DNA from: Roseivirga sp. UBA7431
Lineage (GTDB): Bacteria; Bacteroidota; Bacteroidia; Cytophagales; Cyclobacteriaceae
NCBI GenBank assembly: GCA_002477595.1
Contig: DLQN01000109.1
Span: 1-18,725, forward strand
Direction: 5' to 3'
Length of the DNA: 18,725 bases
The notes beneath the pieces are model-generated. The model had not been told where the DNA came from. It saw only the letters and a list, made by a program, of their open reading frames with translations, and did not search any database. The translations under genes and the position numbers were made by a program. This document shows, piece by piece, positions 7,143-16,287 of the stretch (position 1 is its first letter; each line of letters opens with the position of its first letter).

Positions 7143-7505
7143 ATGGAAAAAAGATTATGTTTAGAATGTGGTAAACCTGTTTATGGGAGAATTGACAAGA
7201 AGTTTTGCGATGATCAGTGCCGTAATAGCTTCAACAACAAACAGAATTCAGACAGTAACAACTACGTAAGGAATGTCCACAATGTCTTAAGAAGAAATAG
7301 GCGTATACTTGAAGAGCTTAATCCGAATGGAAAGTCTAAGACTACGCGATCTAAGCTGACCGAAAAGGGATTCGATTTTAGCTACCACACCACTACCTAT
7401 ACAACCAAGGCTGGTGCCACTTACTACTTCTGTTATGAATACGGCTACCTACCAATAGAAGGAGACTATTTTGCCCTTGTTAAAAAACAAGAATACGTTA
7501 ATTGA
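7143..7505 (+). CDS. Small zinc-ribbon protein of unknown function
   Basis: This 120-aa protein starts with a four-cysteine zinc site, C6-x2-C9-x12-C22-x3-C26, in a context (C-L-E-C-G-K-P, K-K-F-C-D-D-Q-C-R) that resembles small zinc fingers of nucleic-acid-binding proteins. Next comes a basic, Arg/Asn-rich helix (about 41-60, R-N-V-H-N-V-L-R-R-N-R-R). The Tyr- and Thr-rich C-terminal part (about 78-120) looks like beta structure. There is no signal peptide or membrane helix. It is divergent from ssb and shares a 198-base control region with it. Binding of DNA or RNA is my inference from the basic zinc module; no function is known to me. Confidence 0.8.
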   Translation: MEKRLCLECGKPVYGRIDKKFCDDQCRNSFNNKQNSDSNNYVRNVHNVLRRNRRILEELNPNGKSKTTRSKLTEKGFDFSYHTTTYTTKAGATYYFCYEYGYLPIEGDYFALVKKQEYVN

Positions 7506-7532
7506 GGTTTCAGTCAGTCACTTACAACCTCA
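7503..7532 (+). repeat. Inverted repeat at the end of the zinc-ribbon gene
   Basis: TGAGGTT (7503-7509, containing the TGA stop codon) is repeated in reverse at AACCTCA (7526-7532) with a 16-base spacer. It could form an intercistronic hairpin before the lipoprotein gene. No T run follows, so it is not a typical terminator. Confidence 0.35.
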
Positions 7533-7570
7533 TGCTCCAACACTGTGTCAAAAGAGAAAACAATGGCACT

Positions 7571-8368
7571 ATGAAAAAGAACCTGCTTCTTATGCTACTC
7601 TTTGTAAGCCTTTCGGCATGCGAAAATCAGATTAACCCCGCGATCACTGCCGACTTTCTGGTAAAACAAATTATTTCCGAAAGTGGAGACCAACGTCAGG
7701 TGAAGGATTTCACATACAGTAACAATGGGAAATTACGCTCTGTCATACATGACTTAAACACGAATGAAGGTGCTAATGAGTATGTTGAAACTACCAACTT
7801 CCTCTATGACAATGAGCAATTGATTTTTAAAACTTTCAGTTATCAATCTACGAATGTACTGCATAGACAAGATTCTATCACCTACTTTGGGAATGGCCTC
7901 ATAGATAAGTTGTACACTGCTTACTCAGAAAATGGCACAATGACAGTTAGCTGGATAAATGAATTTGAATACAATGATGATGGTACTATTAAACAAAGAA
8001 CTTCATACAACCCAACCTCACCTGACACAGAACTCAGCAATAGATATTATTGGAGCAATGGAAATATTATAAAAACAGAACACTATTACCAGGATGCACT
8101 TAGGTATGAAGCCAGCTATCAATATGACGGTGCATCCAACTACAAACTAGGGAATCCATTCTTCAGTGACTTTGAATTTAGCACTACTACCAAAAACAAC
8201 ATCACGAAAGCCCAGTATACCGACTATTCTGGGTTACTAGATCTAGCCTGCAACCCTTGTATCTTTTCTTATGAATACAATGAATTTAACTTACCAAAGA
8301 AGGTGACCTACGACTGGGGTTCAACAGACTATATCACCTACGACATAATAGATGATGTCACCAACTAA
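7571..8368 (+). CDS. Lipoprotein with YD-like beta repeats, function unknown
   Basis: This is a 265-aa predicted lipoprotein. The signal peptide M-K-K-N-L-L-L-M-L-L-F-V-S ends in the lipobox L-S-A-C with the lipidated Cys at 17, followed by E-N-Q. I chose the ATG at 7571; an upstream in-frame TTG at 7502 would bury the signal. The mature part is built of repeated aromatic-rich strands of the kind F-x-Y-D/N-x-G/E-x-L/I (for example near 47-55, 75-84, 133-142), as in the YD/RHS-like repeats of Bacteroidota surface proteins. Two Cys in C-N-P-C near 234-237 could form a disulphide. It is probably on the outer or inner membrane surface. It lies 65 bases after the zinc-ribbon gene and converges on the next gene. 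Confidence 0.82.
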   Translation: MKKNLLLMLLFVSLSACENQINPAITADFLVKQIISESGDQRQVKDFTYSNNGKLRSVIHDLNTNEGANEYVETTNFLYDNEQLIFKTFSYQSTNVLHRQDSITYFGNGLIDKLYTAYSENGTMTVSWINEFEYNDDGTIKQRTSYNPTSPDTELSNRYYWSNGNIIKTEHYYQDALRYEASYQYDGASNYKLGNPFFSDFEFSTTTKNNITKAQYTDYSGLLDLACNPCIFSYEYNEFNLPKKVTYDWGSTDYITYDIIDDVTN

Positions 8369-8389
8369 GTAATGAATAATAGAAGTACA

Positions 8390-9352
8390 TCAGGATAACC
8401 CTGACCAGCTTCTATCCTTCACTTTCAGTGTGGCCATTGCTCGGGCTTTATAACTGTTCTTGATTTGTTCCCAAGTCCAGACTCCAGGAAGGGTCCACCA
8501 ATCCTTAGGCGGAAGGTGATTCAATGTTGAAGCCATGCCAAGCTTTCTAAATCCAACACCATTTAACCCAAAAGCCTTATTAGACTCTAAAGTCAAAACC
8601 TTATCCGTTTCGGCATGATGATCTACAATAATAAACGTGTGCCCACCCGACCATTTCGACCCAGGAACTCCTTCTATTTGTCTTGATTTCCAGCCTTGAA
8701 CAAGAGTCCACGGTAAAGGAGCGGCATCTACATCATCAACCTCCTCTCCCATGCCGTTTTGTAATGCTGCTGTTACGGGAGAAAAATAGTCGTCAGTAGA
8801 GAAAATCATCATCTGACCATGTCGCTGATTATTCCATTCGAAATCTGGAAAGGCGTCAGACCATGCCTTTTCAATTAGGCCTTCAACAAAGGTGCAGCAA
8901 TTGTTCTGCCTAGCCTTGGGCGGAGCTATCGGTAGGCTGACTCCAGGAAGCTGGTAAGGATAGGCCGGATCATGCAAGTCATAAGCAAAACCATCATAGT
9001 CTTTTACAAGGCCAACCAAGCGCGACTCGTCCACTGCATCACTACTATTATCAAAGTTGATTCTTGAAACTACACCAAGAGCATCCAGTAGATTTACAGA
9101 CTCCTCCTTCTTTGCTTCTTCAGGTGAAGCCAGCGTCTCGGTATAGCTATTGTCCTTCCACCTAGAGCAAATCCAAACCTTACCAAAGGTTGTTTCAATT
9201 TGGATGTAGTCAGTATCTTGATTTGGAAAGTTTAGCTTTGAGTCTACCAAAGAATAATCACCAGGATCCACAAAACCCTTTTTAGTCGAACTCGTGCTTG
9301 CCTTGGCAAAGGTCATTAGTTTCTTGGCCAGTTTGATATGAAGTGTTGACAT
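8390..9352 (-). CDS. Putative papain-fold cysteine hydrolase with an SH3-like segment
   Basis: I do not recognise this 320-aa protein as a named family. An N-terminal segment (about 27-62, with Y-I-Q-I-E-T, G-K-V-W-I and S-R-W) resembles a bacterial SH3 strand pattern. Then N-C-C-T-F-V-E (151-157) looks like the nucleophile helix of NlpC/P60 or CHAP-like enzymes. G-G-H-T-F-I-I-V-D (236-244) would carry the catalytic His 238, and L-E-S-N (255-258) a third polar residue. This Cys-His-polar order fits the papain fold. There is no signal peptide or membrane helix. I chose the ATG at 9352; an in-frame TTG at 9433 would add 27 residues without support. It stands alone, convergent with the lipoprotein gene and divergent from the transaldolase gene. 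The substrate (peptidoglycan, protein or amide) is unknown. Confidence 0.72.
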   Translation of the reverse strand: MSTLHIKLAKKLMTFAKASTSSTKKGFVDPGDYSLVDSKLNFPNQDTDYIQIETTFGKVWICSRWKDNSYTETLASPEEAKKEESVNLLDALGVVSRINFDNSSDAVDESRLVGLVKDYDGFAYDLHDPAYPYQLPGVSLPIAPPKARQNNCCTFVEGLIEKAWSDAFPDFEWNNQRHGQMMIFSTDDYFSPVTAALQNGMGEEVDDVDAAPLPWTLVQGWKSRQIEGVPGSKWSGGHTFIIVDHHAETDKVLTLESNKAFGLNGVGFRKLGMASTLNHLPPKDWWTLPGVWTWEQIKNSYKARAMATLKVKDRSWSGLS

Positions 9353-9421
9353 AATGGTGGCTTTACTATCTATGCGATCCAAGCTATTGAATCTTATTTT
9401 ATAAGTCAAGCTAACACATTT

Positions 9422-9443
9422 GCATGATAGCAAGCAATCATGC
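9422..9443. repeat. Inverted repeat in the divergent region
   Basis: GCATGAT (9422-9428) and ATCATGC (9437-9443) face each other across 8 bases. The site lies between the cysteine-hydrolase gene and the transaldolase gene, about 50 bases upstream of the latter's -7 element. It could be an operator. Confidence 0.35.
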
Positions 9444-9492
9444 CTTGATCAAAACTTCATTAATTTTAGCCAATTCTAAGCACCAAATGTTT

Positions 9493-9500
9493 TAGATTTG
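9493..9500 (+). promoter_or_regulatory. -7 element of the transaldolase-ftsE operon
   Basis: TAGATTTG fits TAnnTTTG and lies 28 bases before the ATG at 9529, giving a short leader of about 23 bases. No -33 TTG is seen at the right spacing. Confidence 0.5.
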
Positions 9501-9528
9501 TACATCTACAAATTAAGACGTTAATCCT

Positions 9529-10185
9529 ATGAAGTTCTTTATCGATACAGCCAATCTCAGTGATATTCAAGAAGCCTATGATTTAGGTGTTTTAGACGGT
9601 GTGACTACTAATCCATCTTTGATGGCCAAAGAAGGAATTTCGGGACATGCTAAGGTTATGGCGCATTACAAAGCCATTTGCGATATCGTGGACGATAACG
9701 TCAGTGCTGAAGTAATTGCTACTGACTTTGAAGGCATGGTAAAAGAAGGCCTAGAGCTGGCTAAAATTGATGACAAAATTGTAGTAAAGATACCGATGAC
9801 CAAAGACGGTGTAAAAGCGATCAAGCATTTCACTAATGAAGGTATTCGTACGAACTGTACATTGGTCTTTTCTGCAGGTCAGGCGCTTCTAGCGGCTAAA
9901 GCTGGCGCAGCATACGTTTCTCCTTTCATAGGAAGACTTGATGACATTGGGTTCGATGGACTAGAGTTAATCGAGCAAATCGTCCAAATTTATGACAACT
10001 ATGGCTATCCTACCGAAGTTTTAGCAGCTTCTGTTCGACACACTATGCACTTAATTCAGTGTGCAGAAATTGGTGCAGACGTAGCTACTTGCCCACTGAA
10101 GGTGATTACTAGTTTATTGAACCACCCGCTTACGGATAAAGGTCTCGAGCAGTTTCTTGCAGACCACGCAAAGGCGAATGGCTAA
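9529..10185 (+). CDS. Small transaldolase (TalC/FSA family)
   Basis: This is a 218-aa single-domain TIM-barrel aldolase of the transaldolase/fructose-6-phosphate aldolase family. The Schiff-base lysine is K87 in V-V-K-I-P-M-T. Other family marks are T-T-N-P-S-L-M near 26-32 and S-P-F-I-G-R-L-D-D at 131-139. Two residues discriminate the subfamilies: E61 (Gln in E. coli FSA) and F133 (Tyr in FSA). Both match true transaldolases, so transfer of dihydroxyacetone units in the pentose phosphate pathway is more likely than free aldol cleavage. The gene often carries the name fsa in annotations. The ATG at 9529 fits the usual M-K-F-F-I-D-T-A N-terminus. It heads a three-gene unit and overlaps the next gene by 8 bases. 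Confidence 0.93.
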   Translation: MKFFIDTANLSDIQEAYDLGVLDGVTTNPSLMAKEGISGHAKVMAHYKAICDIVDDNVSAEVIATDFEGMVKEGLELAKIDDKIVVKIPMTKDGVKAIKHFTNEGIRTNCTLVFSAGQALLAAKAGAAYVSPFIGRLDDIGFDGLELIEQIVQIYDNYGYPTEVLAASVRHTMHLIQCAEIGADVATCPLKVITSLLNHPLTDKGLEQFLADHAKANG

Positions 10186-10444
10186 AACATTCGAGCGAAC
10201 TACTAGTTCTTTCTTACGTGATCCGATTGCTTTTTTAGAAATGTATATTATCAAGGTAAAAGGGAAGGCCAAAATCCCAGACTACATTCAACTCAGGGAC
10301 CAAAACTTTGTCCTGATTGCTTATTTCAGGGCAGATCGTCCGCTGAAAAAGTTGGAGAAGTATGGACTAGAAGGCAAGGAAGTTGCGTTAGAAAAAGTAA
10401 TTAATAACTTGCCTTTTGGAAAACTTCAAAAACTAGAAATTTAG
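10178..10444 (+). CDS. 88-aa protein of unknown function between the transaldolase gene and ftsE
   Basis: I do not recognise this protein. The ATG at 10178 lies 8 bases inside the transaldolase gene; an earlier in-frame ATG at 10157 would overlap it more deeply. The product is basic (A-K-T-F-E-R-T, V-K-G-K-A-K) and has no membrane helix or signal. From about residue 19 it shows two beta-like stretches ([17 protein letters not shown]) and a C-terminal helix. The stop codon is one base before the ftsE ATG, so it is translated with FtsE. It is probably a small soluble protein; no role is proposed. Confidence 0.75.
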   Translation: MAKTFERTTSSFLRDPIAFLEMYIIKVKGKAKIPDYIQLRDQNFVLIAYFRADRPLKKLEKYGLEGKEVALEKVINNLPFGKLQKLEI

Positions 10445-10445
10445 C

Positions 10446-11138
10446 ATGTCCTTTTCAGGAGAACCCATTGTTCAAATCACTGACGCCAGTATTTTTCAAG
10501 AAGATCAAACTGTTCTCAATAACATAAGTCTTAAAATTAGCAAAGGCGAGTTCGTTTATCTAGTCGGACGAACGGGAAGCGGAAAGAGTTCTCTTTTGAA
10601 AACACTCTACTGCGATATCCCTCTTCACATGGGCAGTATTCGCATATGTGATTTTAACATAGAAAAAATCAAGCGGAAAGAAATTCCATTGCTGCGCAGA
10701 AAACTAGGTATTGTCTTCCAAGATTTTCAACTACTCCCTGATAGAACTGTTGCTGAGAATATCTTTTTTGTAATGAAGGCCACTGGCTGGAAAGAAAAGG
10801 CAAAAATGAAGAGTCGCTTGGCAGATATACTCATGCGAGTAGGGTTGGGATCTGTCGCTAGTAAAATGCCGCATCAACTTTCGGGTGGAGAGCAGCAGCG
10901 CGTTGTAATTGCAAGAGCTCTGATTAATGAACCCTCTATTCTCATTGCTGATGAGCCAACGGGGAATCTTGATCCAGAGGTGTCTGAAGGTATCTTTCAA
11001 ACTTTTGAAGACATTAACCGAAGTGGTACAGCTGTGCTCATGGCAACTCACGATTTTAAGTTGATAGAGAACTACCCGAAAAGGAGATTAAGTTGTGAAA
11101 AAGGTCGGGTAATAGATTCTGCCGCGCAACCACGTTAG
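10446..11138 (+). CDS. ftsE: FtsE-like ABC transporter ATPase
   Basis: FtsE is the cytosolic ATPase that, with the membrane protein FtsX, controls septal peptidoglycan hydrolases during division. At 230 aa it is the usual length. The full ATPase set is present: Walker A G-R-T-G-S-G-K-S (41-48), Q-loop Q92, signature L-S-G-G-E-Q-Q-R (145-152), Walker B I-L-I-A-D-E (165-170) and His 202 in the switch. The segments [10 protein letters not shown] and A-D-E-P-T-G-N-L-D are typical of FtsE and its close relatives LolD and MacB, so those remain possible. No ftsX gene follows; the anti-sigma gene ends 4 bases away on the other strand. No terminator was seen. Confidence 0.87.
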   Translation: MSFSGEPIVQITDASIFQEDQTVLNNISLKISKGEFVYLVGRTGSGKSSLLKTLYCDIPLHMGSIRICDFNIEKIKRKEIPLLRRKLGIVFQDFQLLPDRTVAENIFFVMKATGWKEKAKMKSRLADILMRVGLGSVASKMPHQLSGGEQQRVVIARALINEPSILIADEPTGNLDPEVSEGIFQTFEDINRSGTAVLMATHDFKLIENYPKRRLSCEKGRVIDSAAQPR

Positions 11139-11142
11139 CCAA

Positions 11143-11703
11143 CTAAATAGAAATATCAATCGATTTTCTCATCTCTTCAGGAAGCTTATCTCTTTCAAGA
11201 ATATCCAATTGGCTATTTAACAGATGAATTTTTTGCCTTAATACATGAACAAGCCTGTCTAAAACCTCCTCAGACTGCTGACTTTCTAGAAATACACCCT
11301 TCAAGTCTTTATAGATTACATCTAATTCCTGAATATCTCCCTCTAGGTAATTGAACATGTCGCCTGTCCCCAGTTCTTCCGAAACCTTTGCTCTCTTTTT
11401 AGAAATAATCGAAGAATAAAAAACCTCTAACTCCTCAAACTTCTCAAGGTTAGACGTGGCTAAAGCCTCTTGTTGCTCAATTGAAATGATAGTCTCAGAT
11501 TCAGGTAAAAATTTATCTGTCAAAAGAAACCCTACTGCTCCTATCAACAAGAAAACCGCAGCTTTCCAATACCAAAGAGTAGTCGCTTGCACTGGTTTTA
11601 ACTTGCTTTCAATACCTTTCCAAACCTGACGCTTTGGTTCTTTCAAATCGAATTCTTGACGATTCTCTTCAATAAATCGTGCTAGCTTATCTTTATCCTG
11701 CAT
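11143..11703 (-). CDS. Anti-sigma-type single-span membrane protein
   Basis: This 186-aa protein has a short cytosolic N-terminus (about 1-43, with D-L-K-E-P-K and Q-V-W-K-G-I), one membrane helix at about 44-62, and a charged periplasmic part (about 63-186) rich in Glu, Leu and Lys that is likely coiled coil. It overlaps the end of the ECF sigma gene by 11 bases, the usual arrangement of a sigma factor with its membrane-bound inhibitor. The N-terminus lacks the zinc HxxxCxxC motif of ZAS-type anti-sigma factors. Its role is inferred from topology and linkage. What signal it senses is not visible. Confidence 0.8.
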   Translation of the reverse strand: MQDKDKLARFIEENRQEFDLKEPKRQVWKGIESKLKPVQATTLWYWKAAVFLLIGAVGFLLTDKFLPESETIISIEQQEALATSNLEKFEELEVFYSSIISKKRAKVSEELGTGDMFNYLEGDIQELDVIYKDLKGVFLESQQSEEVLDRLVHVLRQKIHLLNSQLDILERDKLPEEMRKSIDISI

Positions 11704-12253
11704 ACTGCAATTCCTCTCTTAAAATTTCCTTAAGTCTCTTCTTAGATCTATTAAACTGTGATTTTGAAGTTGACTCTGTTATCCCTAAAACTTCTCCAAT
11801 CTCCTTATGGTCATACCCTTCAATCAAGTACAGGGTCAAAACCAAACGATAGCCATTAGGCAAACGAGATATGCCTTCATTTACAATGGCAACATCGTAG
11901 GTAATATCCCTGTGCTCAGTTTCGCTTGCACGATCGTCAAACTGACCAATATCATCGACAGATTCAAAATCAAGCCTCCTCTTCTTTACTAAATTGATCG
12001 CGTTGTTTACTACAATACGCTTTAGCCAGCTACCAAATGCAGCAGTTCCTTTATAGTTCTTTAGATTTCTAAAAGCGCTTAAAAAAGAATCTTGAAGCAC
12101 ATCTTCTGCATCCATCTCACTCGCTGTAATGCGCAAACAGGTATTATACATTGCTTTAGAATAAAGCTTGTACAATTCATATTGAGCTGAACTGTCTCCA
12201 GTCAAGCAGCGATCAATAATTGGTTGATGTATGTTTTGATATCCTGTTTCCAA
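11693..12253 (-). CDS. ECF-type RNA polymerase sigma factor
   Basis: This 186-aa sigma-70 family protein contains region 2 (about 24-92, with D-A-E-D-V-L-Q-D-S-F at 48-57 and W-L-K-R-I-V-V-N at 76-83) and region 4 (about 127-178, helix-turn-helix H-K-E-I-G-E-V-L-G-I-T-E-S-T-S-K-S-Q near 149-166). There is no region 3, as in ECF factors. The first codon is TTG (12253): no ATG or GTG lies upstream before an in-frame stop at 12265-12263, and internal Met residues (35, 47) would cut region 2. The gene is followed by its anti-sigma partner with an overlap. Transcription probably starts in the 60 bases between the cca-operon terminator and this start; a weak -7 (TATCTTTC, 12310-12303) is present. 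Confidence 0.93.
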   Translation of the reverse strand: METGYQNIHQPIIDRCLTGDSSAQYELYKLYSKAMYNTCLRITASEMDAEDVLQDSFLSAFRNLKNYKGTAAFGSWLKRIVVNNAINLVKKRRLDFESVDDIGQFDDRASETEHRDITYDVAIVNEGISRLPNGYRLVLTLYLIEGYDHKEIGEVLGITESTSKSQFNRSKKRLKEILREELQYAG

Positions 12254-12315
12254 CGCTAAAAATCACACTAAAGACATGGCAACATTGAAAGGGTTGCATA
12301 CTGAAAGATAAGCAT

Positions 12316-12343
12316 AAAAAAAACCCCGCCTAAGCGGGGTTTT
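12316..12343 (-). terminator. Intrinsic terminator of the cca-TPR unit
   Basis: AAAACCCCGC and GCGGGGTTTT pair around a four-base loop. In the minus direction the stem is followed by eight T (complement of A 12316-12323), ending the transcript 23 bases after the TPR stop codon. Confidence 0.92.
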
Positions 12344-12365
12344 CAGAATCTAAGTTTCGTAAGAC

Positions 12366-13061
12366 TTAACCTTTGTTCAAAGCGTCAAGACTATTTTTTG
12401 CTAATTCAAAATCTGGAGTTAATGCCAGTGCTTTGTTGAAGTGGCCTTTAGCTTCTTCGCTTTTACCTTGTTCTACAGCCATTAATCCTCTTAAGTTATG
12501 AACCGCTGCTTTGAATGAGACGAGTTGGGTTGAACCATCACTTTTACTCAGCTCTATGCTATCCTCATCCTTAAGCTTTGTTTCCATCATCAGGAGGTTT
12601 ACCTCAGCTTCAGCGAAACGCTGAATAGAATACTGCAAGTATGCCATCTGGTACTGAACATTGATATCCTCAGTCTTCAGCCAAAGCTTTTCATAGTACT
12701 CAACCGCTTTTTCGTAGAGTCTAAGGTTTTCATAGCTCAGTGCGACAATCTCCAATGCCAGTTCGTTGCCATCATATTTTTGTAGAAAGTCCAGACCAAC
12801 CAATGTACTTGAAGAGTACTGACGTGTATTGTAATACAACTCGCCAAGCATTCTCATAGCTGCAGAATCACGAGGGTTCAAAACCAAAATATCTACCAGC
12901 GCTTGCTTCTGAATAATTACATCGTTGTATTGCTCAGCCTTCCTCAACAAAGCAATCGCTTTTGCATACTCATTGGATATATAAGTACTGTCTTGTGCCA
13001 TCATCATTTGGCTTCCAAACATCAATGTAATTGCCAGTACTAGAAATTTAATCTTCTTCAT
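12366..13061 (-). CDS. Secreted tetratricopeptide-repeat protein
   Basis: This 231-aa protein has a signal peptide (K-K-I-K then a hydrophobic core, cleaved near A22/Q23) and helical repeats of TPR type. The clearest are near 65-92 (M-L-G-E-L-Y-Y-N-T-R-Q-Y), 104-129 (L-S-Y-E-N-L-R-L-Y-E-K-A-V-E-Y-Y) and 188-220 (L-R-G-L-M-A-V-E-Q-G-K-S-E-E-A). It is probably a periplasmic or envelope scaffold. It starts 20 bases after the cca stop codon with no promoter between them, so it is expressed from the cca promoter and ends at the terminator at 12316-12343. Its partner is unknown; the link with a tRNA enzyme may be only shared transcription. Confidence 0.88.
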   Translation of the reverse strand: MKKIKFLVLAITLMFGSQMMMAQDSTYISNEYAKAIALLRKAEQYNDVIIQKQALVDILVLNPRDSAAMRMLGELYYNTRQYSSSTLVGLDFLQKYDGNELALEIVALSYENLRLYEKAVEYYEKLWLKTEDINVQYQMAYLQYSIQRFAEAEVNLLMMETKLKDEDSIELSKSDGSTQLVSFKAAVHNLRGLMAVEQGKSEEAKGHFNKALALTPDFELAKNSLDALNKG

Positions 13062-13081
13062 TTTTATTCTTTGTAACTAAA

Positions 13082-14506
13082 TTATTTCAGTGATTTAACA
13101 ACATTCAAGCCAAATTTACTCCCTAGGGTAAGTAAGTATTCATATGACTCATCAAATTCATTCCTGATTTTACCGTCTAAAACCGCTTCTTTCAACGCCT
13201 CTTTGATCTCACCTATGGTCTTTCCTGGTTTCAGGTCATACACCGTCATGATCATCTCTCCGGTAATTACGGGCTGAAAGTTACGAACTTTATCCTTCTC
13301 CTCTACCTCTATCATTCGCTTTTCGACTTTGTCGAAGTTCTGTAGGAAGCGCTTGACTTTATTATTATTCTTCGATGTTATGTCGGCTCGACAAAGCGTC
13401 ATTAGCGCTTCAACATCGTCCCCAGCCTCAAATAAAAGTCTTCTCACAGCAGAATCCGTAATCTCGGCTTTCACCAAGGCGATTGGCCTTAAATGAAGCC
13501 TTACCATCTTCTGGACAAACTTCATTGACTCCCCCATTGGCAACTTAAGTCTTCTAAAGATCGCAGGAGTCATTCGAGCGCCCTTATCCTCATGGCCATG
13601 GAAAGTCCAGCCAACTTTTTTATTAAAGCGCTTGGTGGCCGGTTTAGCAATATCATGCATAATAGCAGCCCAACGCCACCACAGATCGTTCGTATTCTTG
13701 CTGATGTTATCTAACACTTGCAGGGTATGGTAGAAATTGTCTTTATGCGATTTATCTTCAATACTATCGACTCCTTGCAGTGCAACCAGCTCAGGAAAGA
13801 TGATCTTTAACAGTCCGCAATGGAACAGGAGCTTGAAACCATACGATGGCTCATCCGATAGAATGATCTTATTCATCTCAACAATGATTCGCTCTTTCGA
13901 AACGATACTAATGCGATCCTTCATGTCTATGATCCCTTGGAAGGTGTCAGCATCGATATCAAACTTCAACTGAGAGGCAAAGCGGATTGCTCGCATCATG
14001 CGTAGTGGATCATCTGAAAAAGTAGTTTTCGGTTCTAAAGGTGTTTTTATAAGTCTCTCCTTTAAATCTTCAACTCCCCCAAATGGATCTATTAGCTCTC
14101 CGTAATTAGATTCATTTAAGCTAATGGCCATTGCATTCATGGCAAAATCTCTCCGGTTTTGGTCATCTTCAAGTGACCCATCTTCCACAATCGGTTTTCG
14201 AGAGTCTCGTTGATACGATTCTTTCCTCGCCCCTACAAACTCCAATTCTAGATCACCATCCTTAATCATGGCGGTGCCAAAGTTTTTAAAAACCGACAGT
14301 GGTACTTGACCGCCTAAAGCCTTTTTTATAGCCTCAGCCAACTGAATCCCACTACCGACACAAACAAAGTCAATGTCTGTTGACGGGCGATTGAGTAATA
14401 AATCTCTTACATAACCTCCCACCACATAGGTTTCTAGTTGCTCGTTTTCAGCTACTTGACTTATGGTTTTAAAGATTGGATGCTTAAGCTTTTTTGCCAG
14501 GTTCAT
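13082..14506 (-). CDS. cca: CCA tRNA nucleotidyltransferase with C-terminal HD domain
   Basis: This enzyme adds or repairs the 3'-CCA end of tRNAs (class II nucleotidyltransferase). At 474 aa it has the polymerase head at the N-terminus: V-G-G-Y-V-R-D (29-35), metal-binding D-I-D (44-46), R-R-D-F-A-M-N-A (118-125), and the template motif D-D-P-L-R-M-M-R-A-I-R-F-A (165-177). An HD-type domain follows (about 250-370, H260 and H284-D285), as in many bacterial Cca and poly(A)-polymerase-like enzymes. The family also includes poly(A) polymerases and split A- or CC-adding enzymes. Here one full-length gene and the common Bacteroidota form favour full CCA addition. The ATG at 14506 is preceded by a strong promoter match. 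It is first in a two-gene unit with the TPR protein. Confidence 0.94.
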   Translation of the reverse strand: MNLAKKLKHPIFKTISQVAENEQLETYVVGGYVRDLLLNRPSTDIDFVCVGSGIQLAEAIKKALGGQVPLSVFKNFGTAMIKDGDLELEFVGARKESYQRDSRKPIVEDGSLEDDQNRRDFAMNAMAISLNESNYGELIDPFGGVEDLKERLIKTPLEPKTTFSDDPLRMMRAIRFASQLKFDIDADTFQGIIDMKDRISIVSKERIIVEMNKIILSDEPSYGFKLLFHCGLLKIIFPELVALQGVDSIEDKSHKDNFYHTLQVLDNISKNTNDLWWRWAAIMHDIAKPATKRFNKKVGWTFHGHEDKGARMTPAIFRRLKLPMGESMKFVQKMVRLHLRPIALVKAEITDSAVRRLLFEAGDDVEALMTLCRADITSKNNNKVKRFLQNFDKVEKRMIEVEEKDKVRNFQPVITGEMIMTVYDLKPGKTIGEIKEALKEAVLDGKIRNEFDESYEYLLTLGSKFGLNVVKSLK

Positions 14507-14530
14507 GTATGAGATTTCTTAAAAGGCAGG

Positions 14531-14562
14531 CAAAGTTAGCAGTTTATATCAGTGAGTTCAAA
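14531..14562 (-). promoter_or_regulatory. Promoter of cca, both boxes
   Basis: On the minus strand TTTG (14562-14559) is followed after 20 bases by TAACTTTG (14538-14531). This matches the Bacteroidota -33/-7 consensus (TTTG, about 20 bp, TAnnTTTG) in full. The transcript would start near 14526, about 20 bases before the ATG. Confidence 0.75.
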
Positions 14563-14611
14563 ACGAACAAAAAGACATCTACTTAAAGATGAGAAATGCC
14601 AGTCAGATTAA

Positions 14612-16276
<1,665 letters not shown>

Positions 16277-16287
16277 TTTTTAGAGAA

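Noticed and set aside
10731..11051. Open frame opposite ftsE
   Set aside because: It lies entirely inside ftsE, whose ATPase motifs are intact; no initiation signal or recognisable domain.
13737..13973. Open frame opposite cca
   Set aside because: Shadow of the conserved cca reading frame.
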